A stretch of 54,645 bases of DNA, taken from positions 1 to 54,645 of the forward strand of contig CAJBFN010000011.1 in NCBI GenBank assembly GCA_903952435.1. The letters run 5' to 3'. This DNA is from an uncultured bacterium (GTDB taxonomy: Bacteria; Patescibacteriota; Saccharimonadia; Saccharimonadales; Saccharimonadaceae). A program made the translations under genes and the position numbers. The notes under the pieces are model-generated. The model was not told the origin of the DNA. It was given only the letters and a program-made list of their open reading frames with translations, and searched no databases. Shown in pieces: positions 43,613 to 54,466 of the stretch. Every line of letters starts with the position of its first letter. Positions within the stretch are counted from its first letter, which is position 1.

Positions 43613-46417
43613 ATTTTTTAGATATTGACCAGTAAAAGAGTTCTTTTCTTTTGAAACATCTTCTGGTGTGCCGCTCGCAACAATATAGCCCCCTGCCAAG
43701 CCACCTTCTGGACCCATATCAAGAACATAATCGGCAGATTTAATAACGTCTAAATTATGCTCAATAATAATCATACTATTACCACCCGATACGAGTTTTT
43801 GCAGGATAGCTAATAACTTTTTGACATCGGCACTATGCAATCCTGTGGTTGGTTCATCTAAAATATATAAGGTCTTACCAGTCGATCTACGAGATAGCTC
43901 ACTGGCTAATTTTATTCGTTGAGCTTCACCACCACTGAAAGTTGTTGCTGGCTGTCCTAATCTAATATAGCCCAGACCAACTTCAACTAAAGTATCTAAT
44001 TTGCGCGCAATTGTTGGAATATTCTCAAAGAATTTTGCCGCCTGCTCAACTGTCATACCTAGGACATCACTAATTGTCATACCCTTGTATTTGATTTCCA
44101 AAGCCTCGCGATTATATCTTTTACCCTTGCAAACATCACAAGTCACATATACATCTGGCAAGAAATGCATTTCAATTTTTATTACGCCATCACCCTGACA
44201 ATTCTCGCAGCGACCACCCTTGACATTAAAACTAAACCGGCCAGTTTTATAGCCACGAATATTAGCTTCGGCTGTTGCGGCAAATAATTCACGAATTGCC
44301 GTAAATACACCTGTATATGTCGCCGGGTTAGACCTTGGAGTGCGACCAATCGCCGATTGATCAATTACGATAACCTTATCTAATAATTTTATACCTTCAA
44401 TATTTTTATGTGCACCAGGAACGGAACTTGATCGATGGAGCCTAGCCGATAGTTCTTTGGCTAAGATATCATTAACCAAAGTCGATTTGCCGCTGCCGCT
44501 AACGCCGCTAACTACCGTCATAACACCCAACGGAAATTCAACATCGATATTTTTTAAGTTATTTTCGCTAGCACCGCGGACAATTAGCTTTCTATCACTA
44601 ATAATTGGCCGGCGTTTTTTTGGTATGCTAATTTTATCAAGACCACTTAAATAACGACCGGTTATGCTGTTATCATTTTTAGCAACTTCGCCTGGAGTTC
44701 CAGCCGCAACTACTTCTCCGCCCGCTATACCGGCTCCTGGACCGATATCCAACAGATAATCAGCATTACGAATCGTATCCTCATCATGCTCAACAACTAT
44801 TACCGTATTACCTAAATCACGAAGATGTTTTAATGTCCCAATTAACCGGTGGTTATCGCGTTGATGTAACCCGATTGATGGCTCATCCAAAACATACAAC
44901 ACACCTTGTAATCCAGAGCCGATCTGAGTCGCCAACCTAATTCGCTGAGCCTCACCTCCAGACAATGTATTAGCTGCACGACCAAGCTCTAGATAATTTA
45001 GACCGACATTATTCATAAAACGTAATCTAGATATAATTTCTTTAGTTATTTGTTTAGCAATAAACATTTCTGAATCAGTTAATTTTAAATTATTCTCAAA
45101 TAAATCTAATGAATTTGTAACATCAAGACTACAAATATCCATAATATTTAATCCATGGATTGTAACTGCCAAAACGACAGGCTTTAACCTTGCGCCATGA
45201 CAAATATGACATTCACGCTGGCGCATAAATCGTTCAATGTCTTTGCGCATAAATTCGCTATCAGTCTCTTTATGGCGTCGTTCAAGATTCGGTATCACAC
45301 CTTCATAAGTCGAGTCATAATCTCGACCGCTACCTAATTGAACTGTATACTTTTGATCACCAGTTCCATATAAAATCTTATCTAAATTTATTTGCGATAA
45401 TTCACTAACTGGAACTTTTAAACTAAATCTATGTGCCTTGGCGACTTCAGTCAATTTTTTCATATACCAAGCGTCACTATTGATACGATTATAAGGACGA
45501 ATTGCTCCCTCGGAAATAGTTAGATTAGAGTTAAAAACTAAACTTGGGTCAACCTCAAGCCTATTACCTAGACCAGTACAAACCGGACAGGCGCCTTGCG
45601 GCGCATTGAAACTAAATAACCTAGGCTCAAGCTCCGGGATGTCTTCTTCGGGATGATCTAGACAGGCATACTTTTGACTGTATATATATGTTTTTTCATC
45701 ATCACTGTTAAAAATTTCAACTATACCATCAGCCATTTCAAGCGCCTGTTCAACTGACTGGGTAACGCGGCCGACCATATCAGGAGACATGACAATTCTA
45801 TCAACTACAATTTCAATATCGTGTTTATAATTTTTGTCTAGTTCGGGGAACTCATCCAATACATAGATAATGCCGTCAATTCTAGCTCTAGCAAAACCAA
45901 CTCTTTTGTATTGTTCTGGAATATGAGCAAACTCACCTTTTTTAGATTTAACAATCGGCGCTAATATTAATAACTTTGAACCCACTGATAATTTCATTAT
46001 TTCATCAACAATACTCTCAGACGTTCGTCGTGTAACCTCTTTGCCACAAGTAGGACAATGTGGTATCCCAATCCTAGCAAATAACAAACGTAAATAATCA
46101 TAAATCTCAGTCACGGTTGCAACCGTACTTCGTGGATTACGGCTAGTTGATTTTTGGTCAATACTAATTGCTGGACTAAGGCCTTCGATATAATCAACAT
46201 CCGGCTTTTCCATCAATCCTAAAAATTGACGAGCATAACTAGAAAGGCTCTCAACATAGCGCCTCTGACCTTCGGCATAGATTGTATCAAACGCCAGTGA
46301 AGATTTGCCAGAGCCAGAAAGACCAGTAATCACAACTAATTTATCGCGTGGAATATCGACGCTAATATTTTTTAGATTATGCTCACGAGCACCGACAACT
46401 TTAATTACCTCTAACAT
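43604..46417 (-). CDS. uvrA: Excinuclease ABC subunit A
   Basis: A 937-residue UvrA with two ABC ATPase modules: [14 protein letters not shown] and [14 protein letters not shown] (Walker A), [12 protein letters not shown] and [12 protein letters not shown] (signatures). Zinc positions are largely kept ([37 protein letters not shown]), unlike in UvrC here. The start at 46417 is preferred because [18 protein letters not shown] matches the family's N terminus and a TATAAT box lies 9 bases upstream; the longer frame overlaps the permease gene. It detects bulky DNA damage with UvrB. Confidence 0.96.
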   Translation of the reverse strand: MLEVIKVVGAREHNLKNISVDIPRDKLVVITGLSGSGKSSLAFDTIYAEGQRRYVESLSSYARQFLGLMEKPDVDYIEGLSPAISIDQKSTSRNPRSTVATVTEIYDYLRLLFARIGIPHCPTCGKEVTRRTSESIVDEIMKLSVGSKLLILAPIVKSKKGEFAHIPEQYKRVGFARARIDGIIYVLDEFPELDKNYKHDIEIVVDRIVMSPDMVGRVTQSVEQALEMADGIVEIFNSDDEKTYIYSQKYACLDHPEEDIPELEPRLFSFNAPQGACPVCTGLGNRLEVDPSLVFNSNLTISEGAIRPYNRINSDAWYMKKLTEVAKAHRFSLKVPVSELSQINLDKILYGTGDQKYTVQLGSGRDYDSTYEGVIPNLERRHKETDSEFMRKDIERFMRQRECHICHGARLKPVVLAVTIHGLNIMDICSLDVTNSLDLFENNLKLTDSEMFIAKQITKEIISRLRFMNNVGLNYLELGRAANTLSGGEAQRIRLATQIGSGLQGVLYVLDEPSIGLHQRDNHRLIGTLKHLRDLGNTVIVVEHDEDTIRNADYLLDIGPGAGIAGGEVVAAGTPGEVAKNDNSITGRYLSGLDKISIPKKRRPIISDRKLIVRGASENNLKNIDVEFPLGVMTVVSGVSGSGKSTLVNDILAKELSARLHRSSSVPGAHKNIEGIKLLDKVIVIDQSAIGRTPRSNPATYTGVFTAIRELFAATAEANIRGYKTGRFSFNVKGGRCENCQGDGVIKIEMHFLPDVYVTCDVCKGKRYNREALEIKYKGMTISDVLGMTVEQAAKFFENIPTIARKLDTLVEVGLGYIRLGQPATTFSGGEAQRIKLASELSRRSTGKTLYILDEPTTGLHSADVKKLLAILQKLVSGGNSMIIIEHNLDVIKSADYVLDMGPEGGLAGGYIVASGTPEDVSKEKNSFTGQYLKNLL

Positions 46418-46457
46418 AACCCGACAATTATACTCTAAAAGAGGTAACTTTTCTAGT

Positions 46458-47651
46458 CTATTCGTAACGCATAGCGTCAAGTGCGCTAATTTTGGCAGCC
46501 CTGCGAGCTGGATATAGACCAGTCAACAAGCTTATCATCAAAGATATAAATAATATAAATACAACAAGCACCGCTGGTATATAAAATAATTCAACAGCCT
46601 GGTTCCCAGATCCACTAGCTAAAGCAAATATACTGTAATTTAATATGCCACCAGCACCCAAGCCTATTGCTACGCCAGCAACGCTGCCAAATAGCCCAAT
46701 AAGCATAGATTCAAGAGTAAATATCCAATAGATATTACTGCGCATAGTGCCAAGAGCCTTCATAAAGCCAACTTCTCTGGTTTTTTCTATCAAGCTAATC
46801 GTCAGTGTATTAAACATACCAAGACACGCAACTATAATTGCTATACCACCGAATGAAACCAATACCACCTGGAAGATAGCAAAGAACTGGTTAATTTGAT
46901 CGATCGTCTCTTTGATTGAGGTCGTATTAAAGCCCATACTCTCAATTTGCAATTTAGCCTGATTTACATAATCCTTACTTTCCATCTTTACCTTAGCATT
47001 AGTGTAATTTACGACACCATTATCTATAAAAATGTGCAATGGAACATATACAAATGGAGCACTGGTATCATTTATGACACCTACGATTTTCAAATCTTCC
47101 TTGACAGTCTTAGTACCACTACCTTTCTCTAAAGATTCAGACCTAATAACAACATCGACACTAATATCTTTACCAATAATATCGACATCCGATACTCCGA
47201 GCTGTTTTTGTGCCGCAATATTAATTAAAGCACCATCCGAAGAATTGTCTTCATACTGTTCACCTAACGAGATCCTAGTATCATCTAATTTCAAATATGA
47301 ATTATTTTTACCATAAATAACTCCATCAATACTTGAATCGCCAGCCTTTATCCTAGCTGCCGCGCTTACTTGAGGTTGAGCTTCGGAAACATTACCGAGT
47401 TTTGTAAATTTATCTATTGTCTCGTCATTTAATGACAAAATCTTTGACTTGCCTATACTAACGTCCAAAACCTGTAAAGCATTTATATTAGATATCTGAT
47501 CAGTCGATATTCTCTGCAATCCCAATGCAAAAGATATCAAAAACACCACAAAAGCAACAGATATAGCCACGCCACTAGCAGTCAATATAGTACGCATTTT
47601 ATGCGAGAATAAATTACGATATGATAAATACAAAAGATACGATGGTCTCAT
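46458..47651 (-). CDS. MacB/FtsX-type ABC transporter permease
   Basis: A 397-residue protein with one membrane helix at the N terminus (about 20-42), a large exterior MacB-like domain (about 45-275) and three helices at the end (about 285-390). The [22 protein letters not shown] start and [17 protein letters not shown] coupling segment are typical of the LolC/MacB family, which works mechanically on the exterior rather than carrying substrate through a channel. It is 4 bases overlapped with its ATPase gene, so both are one unit. It may serve the giant surface protein gene upstream. Confidence 0.92.
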   Translation of the reverse strand: MRPSYLLYLSYRNLFSHKMRTILTASGVAISVAFVVFLISFALGLQRISTDQISNINALQVLDVSIGKSKILSLNDETIDKFTKLGNVSEAQPQVSAAARIKAGDSSIDGVIYGKNNSYLKLDDTRISLGEQYEDNSSDGALINIAAQKQLGVSDVDIIGKDISVDVVIRSESLEKGSGTKTVKEDLKIVGVINDTSAPFVYVPLHIFIDNGVVNYTNAKVKMESKDYVNQAKLQIESMGFNTTSIKETIDQINQFFAIFQVVLVSFGGIAIIVACLGMFNTLTISLIEKTREVGFMKALGTMRSNIYWIFTLESMLIGLFGSVAGVAIGLGAGGILNYSIFALASGSGNQAVELFYIPAVLVVFILFISLMISLLTGLYPARRAAKISALDAMRYE

Positions 47652-48418
47652 AAAACTTCACCTCGCGCCATAGCCAATAAATCGCTAGGATATTGGTCTT
47701 CGTCTACTTTTACATCTTTACGGTTGACTATTTTTTCGATAATTCCGTCTTTCATGTATATAACTTTTGTAGCATATTTTTCATATTCTGGATTATGCGA
47801 AACCATCAAAATAGTTCTTCTAGCTTGCTCATTGATAGTTTTAAATATACCCATAACCTCATCAGCTGAAACTGTATCAAGGTTACCGGTCGGCTCGTCT
47901 GCGACTATAATCCATGGGTTATTTATGATGGCTCGGCATATTGAAACTTTTTGTTGCTGACCGCCAGATAACTCGGTTGGCGTATACCTAGAAAATTCAG
48001 CTAACTTCAAAAGTTCAAGTGTTCTTTCGGCGCGTTTGATAGCAGCCCTGCGGCTATAACCAGATATCATTAACGGATAAGCTACATTCTCAACTACATT
48101 CAATGATTTAATCCAGTTAGCTTGTTGGTGTACTATACCAAACCTATCCTGACGAACTTTTGCCCTAGCGTCCTCACCTAAATCATATAATTTTCGTCCA
48201 CGAATAATAATATCACCGGAATTAGGTCTTTCTAGGCCAATAATCGTATTTAAAAGTGTAGATTTGCCACAACCAGACTGTCCAAACAAAATTACAAACT
48301 CACCCGGCATAATATTTAAATCAACACCCTTTAGAACATCAACTTGGTTTTTTCCAACCTGAAAAGCTTTATTTATATTTTGTATGCCGATGATAGGTGG
48401 CCCACTACTTATACCCAT
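47648..48418 (-). CDS. LolD/MacB-type ABC transporter ATPase
   Basis: A 256-residue ATPase with Walker A LFGQSGCGKST (about 47-57), signature TELSGGQQQK, Walker B WIIVADEPTGNLD and H-loop MVSHNPEY. It pairs with the permease gene, which overlaps its stop (ATGA). It begins 17 bases after the giant surface protein, so the three genes are probably one transcript. Confidence 0.93.
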   Translation of the reverse strand: MGISSGPPIIGIQNINKAFQVGKNQVDVLKGVDLNIMPGEFVILFGQSGCGKSTLLNTIIGLERPNSGDIIIRGRKLYDLGEDARAKVRQDRFGIVHQQANWIKSLNVVENVAYPLMISGYSRRAAIKRAERTLELLKLAEFSRYTPTELSGGQQQKVSICRAIINNPWIIVADEPTGNLDTVSADEVMGIFKTINEQARRTILMVSHNPEYEKYATKVIYMKDGIIEKIVNRKDVKVDEDQYPSDLLAMARGEVL

Positions 48419-48434
48419 ATTACTAACTAGTATA

Positions 48435-51400
48435 TCACTTTCCTATATTAAACAACCAGCCCAAAGACGATTGTAATGAGTTAATAATTATGTCAAAAAC
48501 AGAAGATCTAGCTTGCTCGGTTAGGACAGACTGTTGTTCAGAGACGCCTTTGTTACCTAAAGCGTCTTTGGATGATGTTCTTATGCGGTAAACACTAGAT
48601 GGTCGTAAGTTAGTTAAGACAACAACATGTGAGGTAGTTAGGTTGGCGTCTTCTTGGGTTTTGCTGCCGTAGCTATCACCAGTTACGCCAAAGTCGTATT
48701 CAACTTGAGATGTGCTAGGTTCATCAGTTTGCCAAGAGACAACGATTTGACTTTTGGCAGCTGTGCCAAATTCAGTGTTAGAGACTTCAGTGGTGACGTT
48801 GGCTGTAGCTGGTGGACGAGTGTCGTAGGCGGTTTTAATGCGTTGAGTATCAGAGATGGCGCTGTTGCCGAATTGATCTACGCCAATAGTATTCATTAGA
48901 TAATATGTATCATCGAATAAGCCGTTGATTGTAATGGTGTGTTTGGTTTCAAGTTTAGTTTTAACAGTTTCTTGGATGGTGCCACCATCAGGCTTAAATT
49001 GAACGACTGATGTAGTTGGAACATTAGTGTCCCAGGTTACTTGGAAGGCAGCGGTGGCTTGATCGTTAAGTGGTTGAAATCTTACATTAGATATTTTTGG
49101 ATATTTTTGAGTTTCGAAGGTGTAGTCGTCGGAGGTAATCTGGTTACCATCAATGTCGGTAATGCGAACTGCAAAATGGTAGGTGCTAGAATCTTCCAGC
49201 CCTTCTAATCTAACTGTATGAACAGTAGTAGCGCCACCGGATATATTCTTTAGTTCACTTGAGTAGTTTGTAGACTTACCATATAGTAGGTCGGATATAG
49301 CTGGCTCGGATGTATACCAAGTTAGGATGGCTGTATATAGTCGAATATCTTGAATTGAGACACGCTCAACGCGAGGCGCTGGTCGTGTCCTGAACATACC
49401 ATTAGCACAAATCTTATTACCATCTTTGTCAGTTGACTTAACCCTATAATAATAAGTTGAGTCGGATTTTAATCCAGTCACTAGAACTTCATGGTCACTG
49501 ACATGATCATCTTGACCTTGTGAGACACCGTAGACTTCTTTACAAAGTGTAGTCTCGGGTATGACAGTCTCGCCAATCTCAACGAATGAGGACGCCTTAT
49601 GCTGATCAGATGTATCATCAGTAGAAGTCGTCCATTGGATATTAGCCGTCGAGACTTTAGCTGCGACCGCTGGGCCATTAGTAATGTCAGGGGCTCTAGT
49701 ATAGCGACCAGTTGGAGATATAGGTAATGCCATAGTAGGCCCGTTTGTATTATTTGCACTATCCCTAGATCGAACTTCATAATAATAGGTTGTGCCGCCG
49801 GCAACTCCAGCGTCAACAAATGAGGTGCCAGTACTGCTGCCGATTGGACTGGCTGGATAACCAAAGTTAATGCCATCAATTGATCGGTAGATATCATAAC
49901 CACTAACACCAATGCCTGAATTCTCAGCTGAGGGGGCTGTCCATTTTATAGTAACTGAATATTCTAAAGTATCGCGATTTGAGGTATCAAATAACTGGAC
50001 GCTTGTTGGTAGACCTGGAGCGCTAGTGTCGCAATAGAATTCGACCTTGGCCATTTTAGATTCATTACCATAAGCGATTATATCTTGGCTTCCGTCAGTG
50101 CCAATCGCCATAACATAAAATGTATTAGCATTTGGCATAACCCTTGTTGCAGCTGGAATGTTTGACAGGGTTACCTGTCCGCTTGTTGTATTATATGTGG
50201 CCGCAGGTATTTTGCCTAAAATAACATCACTTAGTTTTATGAATACCGAATTAGTATCGGTCACAGGACTATTAATTGAATAGCGATAACCTATAATATC
50301 ACCCTGATAGGCGCCTGCATCAGCTTTTGATGGAGGCAGCCAACTAAACGTAAATGAATTAGCCTGGGTTGGAACTATAGGATCGACAATCAAAGATAAT
50401 GGTGCGGACGGCGCATTACCAGTGTAGTAAAAATTAATATCTTTAATAATACTACTTACATTGCCAGCATTATCAATGGCGCGTATATATAAAACATTTG
50501 TACCCGGATGAACTTGATTACTATTGGATAATGTTAATGTAGTGCCGACAGTCTGAGACGAACCAGACCAATCATCATCCGCATCATTTATCTTATATTG
50601 GTATCCCGCTATACCCGATTGACCTTGACCTAATAAATCGGTGCTGGCTGCCCAGTTGAATGTAAAGTTGTTATTAGATGACCAACCAAATGGATCAACA
50701 GTAAGCGAAGAGACGGCCGTCGGAGGTGTTTTGTCGTATTTATATGTAAATAAAGTGACTGGATCGGAAATATTGCCAGCGTTATCGACTGTGGCCACTC
50801 TTAAATAATAGTCGCCTTCATTAGATATAGCGGTTGATGGTGTGAAGATTTGTAGGTCTAGAGTATTAAAGGTATTAGGCACTGAGTCAGTTCGAGATTG
50901 AAAGGTACCGGCGGTATATGCAGCGGTATCGTCTTGGCCAAAATAAACATAATATCCATTTATTCCCGATTGATCAACCGCTACGCTATTGATTATATCG
51001 GGATCATTAGCACCATAAAATTTGAAAATTGGATTGGAATAATTAAAGAATTTTTCCTGAGTAATATCAATAACAACTCGTAAGCCTATATTATTTTGAT
51101 CTGATAAAACATTATTATCTACATCGACATATTCACCTTGGCCATTGGTTTTATAAGTTGTTACTGTTAGATCAGTTGTACCGTTAAAAAGATTGACATT
51201 AGTTGGGCCCGTGGGAGCAATTATGTCGTGCATATACATAAGCGAAAAGTCATTAATCTTAGGAGTAACCAACGCATCAGAAGTAGCTAGAACTGCACGT
51301 ATTTCAATATATCTTGATATAGGCAAGCTAGTTAAGTCGCCCGCGCCAGTAGTAGTTCCAGCACCAGTTTGATTGAATGATGTCCAATCAGACCAAGTTT

Positions 51401-54395
51401 TATTGTCGGTGCCAGTCCTAACACTAAAACTAATAGAAGTGCTAGCCGGTAAGGCATCAGAATTCCAATTAATTGAATACCCCCTTGTTTTTTTGCCAGC
51501 GCCAATATCTAAAGTAACGCCCGACAAAACACCTAGTTTTTCATATACTACACTATCTGCAGAAAATATATTGGTTTGAACCGGAGTGAGACGTTGGGTG
51601 ATTGAGCCATCGCCTAGGCGTCCAGATGTATTAAGTCCCCAGCCCCAAGCGGTATCTTCATCTGGGTCAGCGGTGATACTATTTTTAATAGCTAAAGAAT
51701 GAGAGCTCCCAGCGGATATGGTAGTTATACCGGTTAACCAGCCGGTGCCGGCGGTGTCTTTGACTTGAACTGGGCTAAGGCGCTGAGTGGTTGATCCGTC
51801 GCCTAATTGGCCATTTGAGTTCCATCCCCAGGCCCAGACGGTGCCATTATTTTTGAGAGCTATAGAGTAGGCACCCCCTGCTGCTGCAGATATGTCAGTA
51901 ATACCAGCAAGAGCACTGATTTGGACTGGCTTAGTTGTATTCATAGGCAAACCTGAACCATTACCTACTGTTTCAGTAAGCCCCCAGGCCCAGACAGTAC
52001 CATCGTTTTTAAGTGCTAGAGAATGAGAGCTCCCTGCATCTACAGAAGTGATATCAGCTAGATAACCCGTGCCGGCTGTGTCTTTAACTTTAACTGGAAT
52101 TGACACAGTAGCAGTTAACCCATTACCTAATTGACCATTTGAGTTAAGACCCCAGGCCCAAACACCATCATCAGCAACTCGTATCGAAACATTGTTTTGA
52201 TCTGATAAGACATTATTGCTTGCGTCAACATAAATTCCTGCAGTATTTGTTTTATATTTTTTAATAGCGAGAGAATGACTTCCTCCGGCCGCAATTGCCG
52301 TTACGCCGCCCAAATAGCCAATGCTGCTAGCATCTTTGACTCGAACTGGGGTTGAGCGCTGAGATGTTGAGCCATCACCTAGTCGGCTGTTCGTATTAAG
52401 CCCCCAAGCCCAGACGGTGCCGTCGTTTTTGAGAGCCAAAGAATGAGAACTGCCGGCGGCTATGGCAGTGATGCCAGCTAGATAGCCGGTGCCATCATTA
52501 GTATCTTTGACTTGAACTGGGATTGAGCTAGAAGTAGTTGAGCCATTGCCTAATTGACCGTTCGTATTAAGGCCCCAGGACCAGACGGTGCCATCATTTT
52601 TGAGAGCCATAGAGTAAGAGATGCCGGCAGCTATGGCAGTAATGCCAGTTAAATAACCGGTGCCATCATTAGTATCTTTGACTTGAACTGGGATTGAGCT
52701 AGAAGTAGTTGAGCTATTGCCTAATTGACCGTTCGTATTAAGGCCCCAGGACCAGACGGTGCCATCGTTTTTCACAGCCAAGGAATGAGAGCTGCCGGCA
52801 ACTATAGCTTTTACATCGCTTAGATCAGTAAGTACATCTGATGAGTATACTTCATTAACTACTTGAAACGGCGTTAAGCGCTGAGCAACCGAATTGTCAC
52901 CCAACCGACCGTTCGTATTAACACCCCAGGCCCAAATAGTGCCGTCGTTTTTGAGAGCTAGAGAATAACCGTTCCCATTATCTACGGCCGTTATACCAGT
53001 TAAGAATCCGGTGCCGGCGGTGTCTTTGACTTGAACTGGGGTTAGGCTCTCAGTTTGTGAATTATCGCCTAGTTGACCATTGGCATTATAGCCCCAGGCC
53101 CAGACGGTGCCGTCGTTTTTGAGAGCCAAAGAATGACTATTTTGAGCACCACCATCTACGGAAATAACGTCAGCCAGATAACTAGTGCCGGCGGTGTCTT
53201 TGACTTGAACTGGAGTAAGGCTCTGACTGTATGAGTCGTCGCCTAATTGACCGTTAAAATTTGATCCCCAGGCCCAGACGGTGCCGTCATTTTTTACAGC
53301 CATTGAGTGAGAGAACCCGGCAGCTATAGATGTTATACCAGTTAAAAATCCGGTGCCGGCGGTGTCTTTGACTTGAATTGGGGTTGTGCTAATTGAAACA
53401 AATGAATTAACGCCTAGTTGGCCCTCTCCGTTAACACCCCAGGCCCAGACGGTGCCGTCATTTTTTACAGCCATTGAGTGAGAGAACCCGGCAGCTATAG
53501 ATGTTATACCAGTTAAAAATCCGGTGCCGGCGGTGTCTTTGACCTGAATTGGGGTAAAACTTGTATTAATTGAACCATTACCTAACTCACCATTATCACC
53601 AAGTCCCCAGGACCAGACAGTACCGTCATTTTTGAGAGCTATGGAATGATAGGCACCGACAGCTACGGTTTTTATACCAGTTAAAAATCCAGTGCCGGCG
53701 GTGTCTTTGACCTGAATTGGAGTAAGGCTCTGGGTTGATGAATTATCGCCTAATTGAAAACTACCGTTATTGCCCCAGGCCCAGACGGTGCCGTCATTTT
53801 TTACAGACATTGAGTGATAATAACCGGCAGCTATAGCTATTATATCAGTCAAATAACCGGTGCCAGCGGTATCTTTGACTTGAACTGGAGCAAGTCTCTG
53901 AGTTGTTGAATTGTCACCTAATTGACCGTTTGTATTAAGCCCCCAGGCCCAAACAGTGCCGTCGTTTTTGAGAGCTAAGGAATGATTATCACCAGCAACT
54001 ATAGACGTAATACCAGTTAAATTATTCGCAGCAGTAAGCCTAGCTAATGCCAAATCAGACTCTGCGCCACTGCTTGCACATGTAATATCTGAATAATCAT
54101 CTCCTGAAATCGCCAAACCACTAAAACTATTCATCTTGCAAGCGCCAGACTGACCATCAAGCACATTTTTATTCATGTAAAAATCAGCATTAGATGACCA
54201 TGTTAATCTAGATTGAGCCTTTACTGTCATACTTGGCAAAAGCATACTAGCGAACATTGAAACTATAATAAAAAGCGTAGCTATAAAATAAAAACGGTGG
54301 CCTTTTGAAGACTTAAATCGCAAACAAGTAGCACGAACAGATTTAATTAATCTATTTATGAACCCTTTGAACACTCCCCGCATCTTTTGAAGCAT
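48435..54395 (-). CDS. Giant RCC1-repeat/Fn3 surface protein
   Basis: A 1986-residue protein. A basic head and a membrane or signal helix (about 36-54) lead to 14 RCC1 blades (about residues 120-960; each has a G-x-HS-x-ALKNDGTVWAWG core and about 57 residues), enough for two seven-bladed propellers. Blades 11 and 14 have insertions. A beta domain (about 975-1080) and then about seven Fn3/Ig-like modules follow, and the C terminus ends with an amphipathic IINSLQSSLGWLF stretch. RCC1 propellers and Fn3 modules fit an extracellular adhesin. Blades 4/5 and 8/9 are nearly identical in DNA. TACAAT lies 6 bases before the ATG, so the mRNA is probably leaderless. Confidence 0.85.
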   Translation of the reverse strand: MLQKMRGVFKGFINRLIKSVRATCLRFKSSKGHRFYFIATLFIIVSMFASMLLPSMTVKAQSRLTWSSNADFYMNKNVLDGQSGACKMNSFSGLAISGDDYSDITCASSGAESDLALARLTAANNLTGITSIVAGDNHSLALKNDGTVWAWGLNTNGQLGDNSTTQRLAPVQVKDTAGTGYLTDIIAIAAGYYHSMSVKNDGTVWAWGNNGSFQLGDNSSTQSLTPIQVKDTAGTGFLTGIKTVAVGAYHSIALKNDGTVWSWGLGDNGELGNGSINTSFTPIQVKDTAGTGFLTGITSIAAGFSHSMAVKNDGTVWAWGVNGEGQLGVNSFVSISTTPIQVKDTAGTGFLTGITSIAAGFSHSMAVKNDGTVWAWGSNFNGQLGDDSYSQSLTPVQVKDTAGTSYLADVISVDGGAQNSHSLALKNDGTVWAWGYNANGQLGDNSQTESLTPVQVKDTAGTGFLTGITAVDNGNGYSLALKNDGTIWAWGVNTNGRLGDNSVAQRLTPFQVVNEVYSSDVLTDLSDVKAIVAGSSHSLAVKNDGTVWSWGLNTNGQLGNSSTTSSSIPVQVKDTNDGTGYLTGITAIAAGISYSMALKNDGTVWSWGLNTNGQLGNGSTTSSSIPVQVKDTNDGTGYLAGITAIAAGSSHSLALKNDGTVWAWGLNTNSRLGDGSTSQRSTPVRVKDASSIGYLGGVTAIAAGGSHSLAIKKYKTNTAGIYVDASNNVLSDQNNVSIRVADDGVWAWGLNSNGQLGNGLTATVSIPVKVKDTAGTGYLADITSVDAGSSHSLALKNDGTVWAWGLTETVGNGSGLPMNTTKPVQISALAGITDISAAAGGAYSIALKNNGTVWAWGWNSNGQLGDGSTTQRLSPVQVKDTAGTGWLTGITTISAGSSHSLAIKNSITADPDEDTAWGWGLNTSGRLGDGSITQRLTPVQTNIFSADSVVYEKLGVLSGVTLDIGAGKKTRGYSINWNSDALPASTSISFSVRTGTDNKTWSDWTSFNQTGAGTTTGAGDLTSLPISRYIEIRAVLATSDALVTPKINDFSLMYMHDIIAPTGPTNVNLFNGTTDLTVTTYKTNGQGEYVDVDNNVLSDQNNIGLRVVIDITQEKFFNYSNPIFKFYGANDPDIINSVAVDQSGINGYYVYFGQDDTAAYTAGTFQSRTDSVPNTFNTLDLQIFTPSTAISNEGDYYLRVATVDNAGNISDPVTLFTYKYDKTPPTAVSSLTVDPFGWSSNNNFTFNWAASTDLLGQGQSGIAGYQYKINDADDDWSGSSQTVGTTLTLSNSNQVHPGTNVLYIRAIDNAGNVSSIIKDINFYYTGNAPSAPLSLIVDPIVPTQANSFTFSWLPPSKADAGAYQGDIIGYRYSINSPVTDTNSVFIKLSDVILGKIPAATYNTTSGQVTLSNIPAATRVMPNANTFYVMAIGTDGSQDIIAYGNESKMAKVEFYCDTSAPGLPTSVQLFDTSNRDTLEYSVTIKWTAPSAENSGIGVSGYDIYRSIDGINFGYPASPIGSSTGTSFVDAGVAGGTTYYYEVRSRDSANNTNGPTMALPISPTGRYTRAPDITNGPAVAAKVSTANIQWTTSTDDTSDQHKASSFVEIGETVIPETTLCKEVYGVSQGQDDHVSDHEVLVTGLKSDSTYYYRVKSTDKDGNKICANGMFRTRPAPRVERVSIQDIRLYTAILTWYTSEPAISDLLYGKSTNYSSELKNISGGATTVHTVRLEGLEDSSTYHFAVRITDIDGNQITSDDYTFETQKYPKISNVRFQPLNDQATAAFQVTWDTNVPTTSVVQFKPDGGTIQETVKTKLETKHTITINGLFDDTYYLMNTIGVDQFGNSAISDTQRIKTAYDTRPPATANVTTEVSNTEFGTAAKSQIVVSWQTDEPSTSQVEYDFGVTGDSYGSKTQEDANLTTSHVVVLTNLRPSSVYRIRTSSKDALGNKGVSEQQSVLTEQARSSVFDIIINSLQSSLGWLFNIGK
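51075..51160. repeat. Internal repeat: Fn3-region copy of the blade-11 insert
   Basis: This stretch encodes YKTNGQGEYVDVDNNVLSDQ and a few more residues. A related stretch at 52187-52260 encodes YKTNTAGIYVDASNNVLSDQ inside RCC1 blade 11. The shared segment is out of place in a propeller blade, which suggests internal copying. Confidence 0.65.
53301..53560. repeat. Near-identical RCC1 blade repeats
   Basis: The bases around 53301-53390 and 53461-53550 are almost identical, encoding blades 4 and 5 (both contain ITSIAAGFSHSMAVKNDG). Similar near-identity is seen for blades 8 and 9 around 52480-52790. Such identity implies recent duplication or gene conversion. Confidence 0.8.
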
Positions 54396-54401
54396 AACTA
54401 T

Positions 54402-54410
54402 ATTGTAGCA
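54402..54410 (-). promoter_or_regulatory. Extended -10 promoter of the giant protein gene
   Basis: On the minus strand TGC precedes TACAAT (54402-54407), 6 bases before the ATG at 54395. The mRNA should be leaderless. Confidence 0.5.
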
Positions 54411-54466
54411 TACGAACAGATGACAGCCTAAGCATTTAAAATGTTATTTTTAAGATAAGTCAGGAT

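Noticed and set aside
51600-54000. A possible CRISPR array
   Set aside because: The regular repeats are RCC1 blade codons within one open frame; repeat units are about 170 bases, vary in sequence, and have no unique spacers.
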